This document shows positions 1 through 2,895 of a DNA stretch of 5,469 bases, one piece after another (position 1 is the stretch's first letter; each line of letters opens with the position of its first letter). The stretch covers positions 1 through 5,469 of the forward strand of contig CALZKX010000363.1 of assembly GCA_945788155.1 (NCBI GenBank). Direction: 5' to 3'. Below the pieces are notes generated by a model, which saw only the letters and a program-made list of their open reading frames with translations, did not search any database and was not told the origin of the DNA. Made by a program: the position numbers and the translations under genes. Source of the stretch: an uncultured Flavobacteriaceae bacterium (GTDB lineage Bacteria; Bacteroidota; Bacteroidia; Flavobacteriales; Flavobacteriaceae).

Positions 1-330
1 AACATGGATTCCGATGTTATAAAGTACAACCTATATAAACAACCAAACCCTAATGCCTATTTGGCATCTTTTGCAGAGTTTATGTTCCTTAATAAAGATT
101 CAGACTATATAATTGACCTCATTAAAGATGGCATACGTTTGTTCGCCAAAAATATGATTATGCAATACAAAGATGTTTTGCAAACTGTTCCAGTACATTT
201 TGCAGGCTCAATCGCCTTTTTTTCGCAAGATGAAATTAAAGAAGTAGCCAATGAGTTTGGTTTTAAAGTTGGTGCTTTTGAGCGTCGTCCCATTGAAGGC
301 TTGGTAAACTACCATAGCAATAAATTCTAG
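1..330 (+). CDS. N-acetylglucosamine kinase-like protein (BadF/BadG/BcrA/BcrD ATPase family), 3' part
   Basis: This is the C-terminal 109 residues of a sugar kinase of the ASKHA fold. The frame is open to the left edge, so the ATG at position 4 is probably internal and not the start. Family members of this type are about 280 residues, so well over half the gene lies outside the window. Visible family marks are the PNPNAYLASFAEF segment (residues about 14-26 after the first ATG), the glycine-containing adenosine-site motif VHFAGSIAFF (about 64-73) and the ending RRPIEGLVNYH (about 94-104). The known family role is ATP-dependent phosphorylation of N-acetylglucosamine to its 6-phosphate in the cytoplasm, feeding amino-sugar catabolism or peptidoglycan recycling. 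The N-terminal phosphate-binding loop and the sugar-binding residues are not visible, so the exact substrate is inferred. It ends in TAG and a weak terminator-like hairpin follows. Another BadF/BcrA-type ATPase remains possible. Confidence 0.8.
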   Translation, partial: NMDSDVIKYNLYKQPNPNAYLASFAEFMFLNKDSDYIIDLIKDGIRLFAKNMIMQYKDVLQTVPVHFAGSIAFFSQDEIKEVANEFGFKVGAFERRPIEGLVNYHSNKF

Positions 331-336
331 TAACAT

Positions 337-364
337 ATACGTATAATTACGTATTGATTTTTTT
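337..364 (+). terminator. Weak intrinsic terminator-like hairpin after the GlcNAc kinase gene
   Basis: A perfect 7-bp inverted repeat, ATACGTA / TACGTAT (337-343 and 348-354), encloses a TAAT loop. A run of seven T (358-364) follows three bases later. Position and order suit Rho-independent termination of the upstream gene. The stem has only two G-C pairs, so it would be a weak terminator, and an operator dyad is an alternative reading. Confidence 0.4.
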
Positions 365-371
365 ACTTTAA

Positions 372-397
372 ATGACTAATTTCGTTTAATGAGTCAT
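372..397. promoter_or_regulatory. 26-bp dyad upstream of the Crp/Fnr gene, candidate operator
   Basis: ATGACT (372-377) is the exact reverse complement of AGTCAT (392-397). Inside, after one mismatched base on each side, ATT (379-381) pairs with AAT (388-390), leaving a 6-bp centre. The dyad lies 49 bp before the regulator's ATG and just upstream of its probable promoter. It could bind a dimeric regulator, possibly the encoded Crp-type protein itself. This is inference from symmetry and location only. Confidence 0.3.
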
Positions 398-401
398 GTA
401 G

Positions 402-431
402 TTAGTTAAAACAAGCTATATTATAGCATTG
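402..431 (+). promoter_or_regulatory. Candidate promoter of the Crp/Fnr gene with an overlapping palindrome
   Basis: TAGCATTG (424-431) differs at one position from the Bacteroidota -7 box TAnnTTTG, and TTAG (402-405), 18 bp upstream, is a poor match to the -33 TTG box. A perfect palindrome, GCTATA-T-TATAGC (415-427), overlaps the -7 box, a position where a bound protein would block RNA polymerase. The predicted 5' leader is only about 10 nt. The match is weak and unproven. Confidence 0.3.
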
Positions 432-446
432 TAGGTAATCTGAAAT

Positions 447-1028
447 ATGAACACAGAACCAATCATAAATTACTTTTCCAATATTCTACCACTTGAAAAT
501 GGGGAAATAGATACTATTAAAAAAGTTTTTAAAGAACGTAGAATTAAACGAAGGCAATTTATTCTTCAAGAAGGAGATGTTTGCACGCTAAACACATTTG
601 TCGTTGACGGGTGTTTCAGAATGTATTTTGTTGATGAAAAAGGAAAAGAATATAATATTCAATTCGCAGTAGAAAATTGGTGGATTGGTGATATTGGTAG
701 TTTTTATTCAGAAGAACCTAGTAAACTCTATATAGAGGCTATTGAGAATTCCATTATTCTTCAAATAAAAAAACAAGACCAATTAGACTTGTTTGTCAAT
801 TATCCGAAATTCAATCAAATATTCAGAGTCTTCACTGAAAATGCACTAGTGGCCTTTCAAAGACGTGTTTTGCAAAATATTAGTTCAACTGCCGAAGAAC
901 GTTATCTCGATTTTGTAAAACGTCATCCATACTTCTTCAATCGCATTTCAAACGTGCAAATAGCGTCCTTCTTGGGCGTAACACCAGAATTTTTAAGTGT
1001 TATTCGAAAAAATATTTCAAAATCTTAA
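447..1028 (+). CDS. Crp/Fnr-family transcriptional regulator
   Basis: This 193-residue protein has the two-domain Crp layout: an N-terminal cyclic-nucleotide-binding-like beta-roll (about 20-115), a long dimerisation helix (about 119-142) and a C-terminal winged helix-turn-helix (about 147-190). In the HTH, QIASFLGVTPEFLSVIRK (171-188) is easily recognised. The phosphate-binding cassette of true cAMP receptors (G-E-L ... R-S/T-A) is absent; the corresponding region reads WWIGDIGSFYSEE. It also lacks the N-terminal cysteine cluster of Fnr. Its effector is therefore unlikely to be cAMP bound in the standard way and is unknown, as is usual for this large Bacteroidota subgroup. The recognition helix has Val185 where relatives commonly carry an arginine. 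The ATG is preceded by A-rich sequence, and the length suits the family (about 190). It lies 91 bp before, and on the same strand as, a lipoprotein and a YceI gene that are its most likely local targets. Confidence 0.9.
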   Translation: MNTEPIINYFSNILPLENGEIDTIKKVFKERRIKRRQFILQEGDVCTLNTFVVDGCFRMYFVDEKGKEYNIQFAVENWWIGDIGSFYSEEPSKLYIEAIENSIILQIKKQDQLDLFVNYPKFNQIFRVFTENALVAFQRRVLQNISSTAEERYLDFVKRHPYFFNRISNVQIASFLGVTPEFLSVIRKNISKS

Positions 1029-1051
1029 GATACATTAAGATTCTTTCTTAA
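1023..1051. promoter_or_regulatory. Cluster of TTAAGA/TCTTAA half-sites between regulator and lipoprotein gene
   Basis: The palindrome TCTTAAGA (1023-1030) overlaps the stop codon of the regulator. A further TTAAGA lies at 1035-1040 and an inverted TCTTAA at 1046-1051. The two direct TTAAGA copies are 10 bp apart, close to one helical turn, and the last two copies form an inverted repeat with a 5-bp spacer. This could be an operator for the downstream pair of genes or a weak hairpin ending the regulator transcript. No T-run follows, which favours the operator reading. Confidence 0.3.
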
Positions 1052-1084
1052 AGTACCTTATAGGTAAATCTTTCCATTCCATCT

Positions 1085-1092
1085 CATCTTTG
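1085..1092 (+). promoter_or_regulatory. Possible -7 box for the lipoprotein-yceI pair
   Basis: CATCTTTG matches the Bacteroidota TAnnTTTG box except for its first base. It sits 27 bp before the lipoprotein ATG, a normal promoter distance. No TTG-type -33 box is visible at the expected spacing, which would fit an activator-dependent promoter but could also mean the match is chance. Confidence 0.25.
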
Positions 1093-1119
1093 TAGTGTTA
1101 ATAATCAATACTATAAATA

Positions 1120-1596
1120 ATGAAACAATTAGCAATTATTTTAATGGCAATAACCTTTTTAAGCTCTTGCCAAAACAGATCAGAAAATTTAATTAAAAAC
1201 ACAGAAACAATGGAAAAATTAGCAAAACAAGAAATCGAAAATTTATTAATGACCTACAAGGGAACATTAAACAACTCTAATTCAGAAAAAGCAACTTCAC
1301 TTTATACAAAGGATGGAATTTTTATGCCAACTGGTGCACCTTCTGCAATTGGTAAAGAACAAATAAAGAGTGCGTATGATTTTGTGTTCTCTCAAATTCA
1401 GTTGAACATAGAATTTTACATAGAAGAGATTACAATAGAGAACTCACTTGCATATGCAGTGACAAGCTCAAAAGGCTCAACTTTAATTCACGCAAATGGA
1501 GAAACAATTCCAGAAGAAAACAGAGAATTATTTGTTTTTGAAAAAGAAAATGGCACGTGGAAAATAGCACGCTATATGTTCAATAAAACAAAATAA
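1120..1596 (+). CDS. NTF2-like (SnoaL/DUF4440-type) lipoprotein
   Basis: This 158-residue protein starts with a lipoprotein signal peptide: a Lys at position 3, a hydrophobic core and the lipobox LSSC, with Cys17 as the lipidated residue. The residues after Cys17 (QNRSE) lack the acidic stretch of known flavobacterial surface-export signals, so it probably faces the periplasm. After a linker, residues about 33-155 form a small alpha+beta cone domain of the NTF2-like superfamily. Marks are a helix with E38 and Y46, LYTKDGIFMPTGAPSAIGKEQI (about 61-82), ENSLAYAVTSSKG (about 107-119) and the final strand ENGTWKIARYMFN (about 143-155). Such proteins include ligand-binding and enzymatic members (the SgcJ/EcaC and YybH types), so no reaction can be assigned. 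ATG 1120 is preferred over ATG 1210 because only the former includes the lipobox. The YceI gene follows 42 bp downstream, probably in the same transcript. Confidence 0.85.
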   Translation: MKQLAIILMAITFLSSCQNRSENLIKNTETMEKLAKQEIENLLMTYKGTLNNSNSEKATSLYTKDGIFMPTGAPSAIGKEQIKSAYDFVFSQIQLNIEFYIEEITIENSLAYAVTSSKGSTLIHANGETIPEENRELFVFEKENGTWKIARYMFNKTK

Positions 1597-1638
1597 AATT
1601 ACAAAACAATTGTATTATAAACTTTAAAAATTAACAAG

Positions 1639-2211
1639 ATGAAAATAGCAAAAATATTAATCGTATTAGTAGTGTCATTATCAACTTTTTCCTTTACAAC
1701 AAGTGATGGAAAAAAATTGGAGAAAAAAATTAAAAAAAGTAAAGTTGTTTGGAAAGGCTACAAAGTAATGGGTTCACATCAAGGAACCATAGATTTACAA
1801 CAAGGGTCTTTAACTTTTGAGAATGACAAATTGATAGGTGGTACATTTATCATTGATATGACAACCATTACTAATTCTGACCAAGAAGGTGAGTATAAAC
1901 AAAGATTAGAAGGACACTTAAAATCAGACGACTTCTTTGGTATTGAAACATTTCCAACAGCAACACTAGCATTAAAAAAAGTAAAATCGATTGGCAAAAA
2001 TTCGTACAAAGTTACTGGAGATTTGACCATTAAAGGAATAACAAAAACTATTGATTTTGATTTTTCATTATATGGTAGTAAAGCAAATGCTACATTAAAA
2101 GTTGATAGAGCTGAATATAATGTTAGATATGGTTCAAACAGCTTTTTTGACGACCTAAAAGACAAAGCTATTTATGATGAATTTGATTTAGTCGTAGATT
2201 TGGAATTTTAG
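1639..2211 (+). CDS. YceI-family periplasmic polyisoprenoid-binding protein
   Basis: This 190-residue secreted protein belongs to the YceI family, whose lipocalin-like beta-barrel binds a long isoprenoid or similar amphiphile in solved members. An N-terminal signal peptide (about residues 1-20: Lys2 and Lys5, then a hydrophobic run to FSFT) has no lipobox cysteine, so the protein should be soluble in the periplasm. Family motifs appear in order: VVWKGYKVMGSHQGTIDL (36-53), FIIDMTTI (70-77), LKSDDFFGIETFPTATL (94-110), VTGDLTIKGITKTIDF (125-140) and RAEYNVRYGSNSFFDD (157-172), with a DEFDLVVDLEF ending typical of flavobacterial members. Length is normal. The ATG is preceded by A-rich sequence (AAAATTAACAAG) typical of Bacteroidota starts. 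No promoter is visible in the 42-bp gap upstream, so it is probably co-transcribed with the lipoprotein gene. The physiological ligand is unknown; in other bacteria YceI proteins are linked to envelope or pH/osmotic stress. A terminator hairpin follows. Confidence 0.93.
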   Translation: MKIAKILIVLVVSLSTFSFTTSDGKKLEKKIKKSKVVWKGYKVMGSHQGTIDLQQGSLTFENDKLIGGTFIIDMTTITNSDQEGEYKQRLEGHLKSDDFFGIETFPTATLALKKVKSIGKNSYKVTGDLTIKGITKTIDFDFSLYGSKANATLKVDRAEYNVRYGSNSFFDDLKDKAIYDEFDLVVDLEF

Positions 2212-2227
2212 TCGGAAAAAAGACTAC

Positions 2228-2354
2228 CTATAACGTATATAAAAAATAGCAGTTAAGAGCTAAACCAAAGTTTGGTTCTTTTCTGCTATCTTTGTTTTTA
2301 ACTGAAAAATAGCACACATAAATCTGCCACTTTTCATATACAAGATCGTTAAAC
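2228..2354. repeat. 127-bp imperfect inverted repeat, attC-like
   Basis: The outer arms pair TAACG (2231-2235) with CGTTA (2347-2351). Inside, TATAT pairs with ATATA, AAAA with TTTT, and GCAG (2249-2252) with CTGC (2323-2326), with an unpaired CAAGAT-type bulge only on the right arm. The right end, GTTAAAC (2348-2354), fits the integron attC core GTTRRRY exactly. The left end, CTATAAC (2228-2234), fits RYYYAAC only partly. Total length is within the 57-141 bp range of known attC sites. A direct repeat AAAAATAGCA (2242-2251 and 2305-2314) and an inverted CAGTTAA/TTAACTG pair (2250-2256 and 2298-2304) add further structure. No integrase gene is in the window, so a dispersed non-coding repeat is an equally good reading. 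Confidence 0.45.
2246..2299 (+). terminator. Intrinsic terminator after yceI, possibly bidirectional
   Basis: A long hairpin is formed by ATAGCAG (2246-2252) with CTGCTAT (2283-2289), then AAGAG with CTTTT (one G-U pair), then AACCA with TGGTT around a short loop. A T-rich tract (CTTTGTTTTT) follows on the plus strand. On the other strand the A-run before the stem gives a T-run, so it could also end the convergent ridA transcript. It is nested inside the larger inverted repeat. Confidence 0.7.
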
Positions 2355-2358
2355 GAAT

Positions 2359-2739
2359 CTACTTCACCGCAATCATACTAATTTCCACATTCACATTTTT
2401 TGGTAAGCAAGCCACTTGCACAGTTTCGCGAGCAGGCGCAGTGGCTTCATTAAAATAAGAGCCATACACAGCATTAATTGCTCCAAAATCATTCATATCG
2501 CTAATAAAAATAGAGGTCTTTACCACGTTTTCAAAAGTCATTCCAGCAGCAACTAATACTTCTTTCATGTTTTGCATAACTTGAGTAGTTTCATTGGTAA
2601 TATTGTCTAAAACCAATTCGTTTGTGTCTGGGTTAAAAGCAATTTGTCCAGATGCAAACAATGTATTTCCACTTAAAATAGCTTGATTGTAAGGACCTAT
2701 TGGAGCTGGAGCTTTTGTAGTAGTAATTATTTTTTTCAT
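2359..2739 (-). CDS. ridA: RidA family enamine/imine deaminase
   Basis: This 126-residue protein of the YjgF/YER057c/UK114 (Rid) family acts as a trimer in the cytoplasm. It hydrolyses reactive enamine/imine intermediates, such as 2-aminoacrylate released by PLP enzymes like threonine/serine dehydratase, to ketoacids and ammonia. Family marks are APAPIGPYNQA (10-20, with Tyr17), LFASGQIAFNP (27-37), VVKTSIFISDM (72-82), the catalytic Arg104 in APARETVQV (101-109) and Glu119 in VEISMIAV (118-125). These correspond to Tyr17, Arg105 and Glu120 of the Salmonella enzyme, so the protein should be active. ATG at 2739 is chosen because it gives the standard family length and N-terminus; an in-frame TTG eight codons upstream is not needed. 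It lies 154 bp downstream of lptD on the same strand and faces yceI. Confidence 0.93.
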   Translation of the reverse strand: MKKIITTTKAPAPIGPYNQAILSGNTLFASGQIAFNPDTNELVLDNITNETTQVMQNMKEVLVAAGMTFENVVKTSIFISDMNDFGAINAVYGSYFNEATAPARETVQVACLPKNVNVEISMIAVK

Positions 2740-2860
2740 GTGCTTATATTTATTGATTTTCAATGGTTACATCTAACATCCATATAATCATTCCTTAGTG
2801 TGAATAAATTTTTAGTCATGGATGGTTTCATTGTAATTTATTTTATAATTATTTATTTAG

Positions 2861-2895
2861 ACTGCAAACTGAATACTGAGTACCGCATACCTATT
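2861..2895. repeat. Degenerate 7-bp tandem repeat (ACTGNAT-like) directly after lptD
   Basis: Four consecutive heptamers start at 2861, 2868, 2875 and 2882, each fitting AC(T/C)G(A/C)(A/G)(A/T). A fifth, more decayed unit (2889-2895) runs into the lptD stop codon. The second unit is ACTGAAT and the third differs from it at two positions. The exact 7-bp phase over 28 bp is unlikely by chance in this AT-rich gap. Function unknown. Confidence 0.5.

Noticed and set aside
1597..1638. ACAATTGT palindrome between the lipoprotein and yceI genes
   Set aside because: An 8-bp AT-rich palindrome without a following T-run is too weak to be a terminator, and the 42-bp gap is better read as intra-operonic.
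1779..2165. Open frame of 128 codons on the minus strand inside yceI
   Set aside because: It is fully antisense to a gene with a clear family match. Its translation has no recognisable domain, and long antisense frames are common opposite AT-rich coding sequence.
2341..2358. Small GATCGTT/AACGAATC hairpin next to the ridA stop
   Set aside because: It is short and needs a bulge. It is better explained as the right end of the larger inverted repeat.
2737..2763. TTG at 2763 as the ridA start
   Set aside because: It adds eight residues (LKINKYKH) that RidA proteins lack. The ATG at 2739 gives the usual length and aligns Tyr17 correctly.
2763..2831. CATCCAT (2777-2783) / ATGGATG (2818-2824) inverted repeat and a near-direct repeat ATGGTT(A/T)CAT upstream of ridA
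   Set aside because: The 7-bp arms are separated by 34 bp in AT-rich sequence with no T-run or promoter box aligned to them. They could be chance and support no specific call.
2864..2871. TCAGTTTG on the minus strand as a ridA -7 promoter box
   Set aside because: It is one mismatch from TAnnTTTG but is produced by the heptad repeat, lacks a -33 box and would give a leader of over 100 nt.
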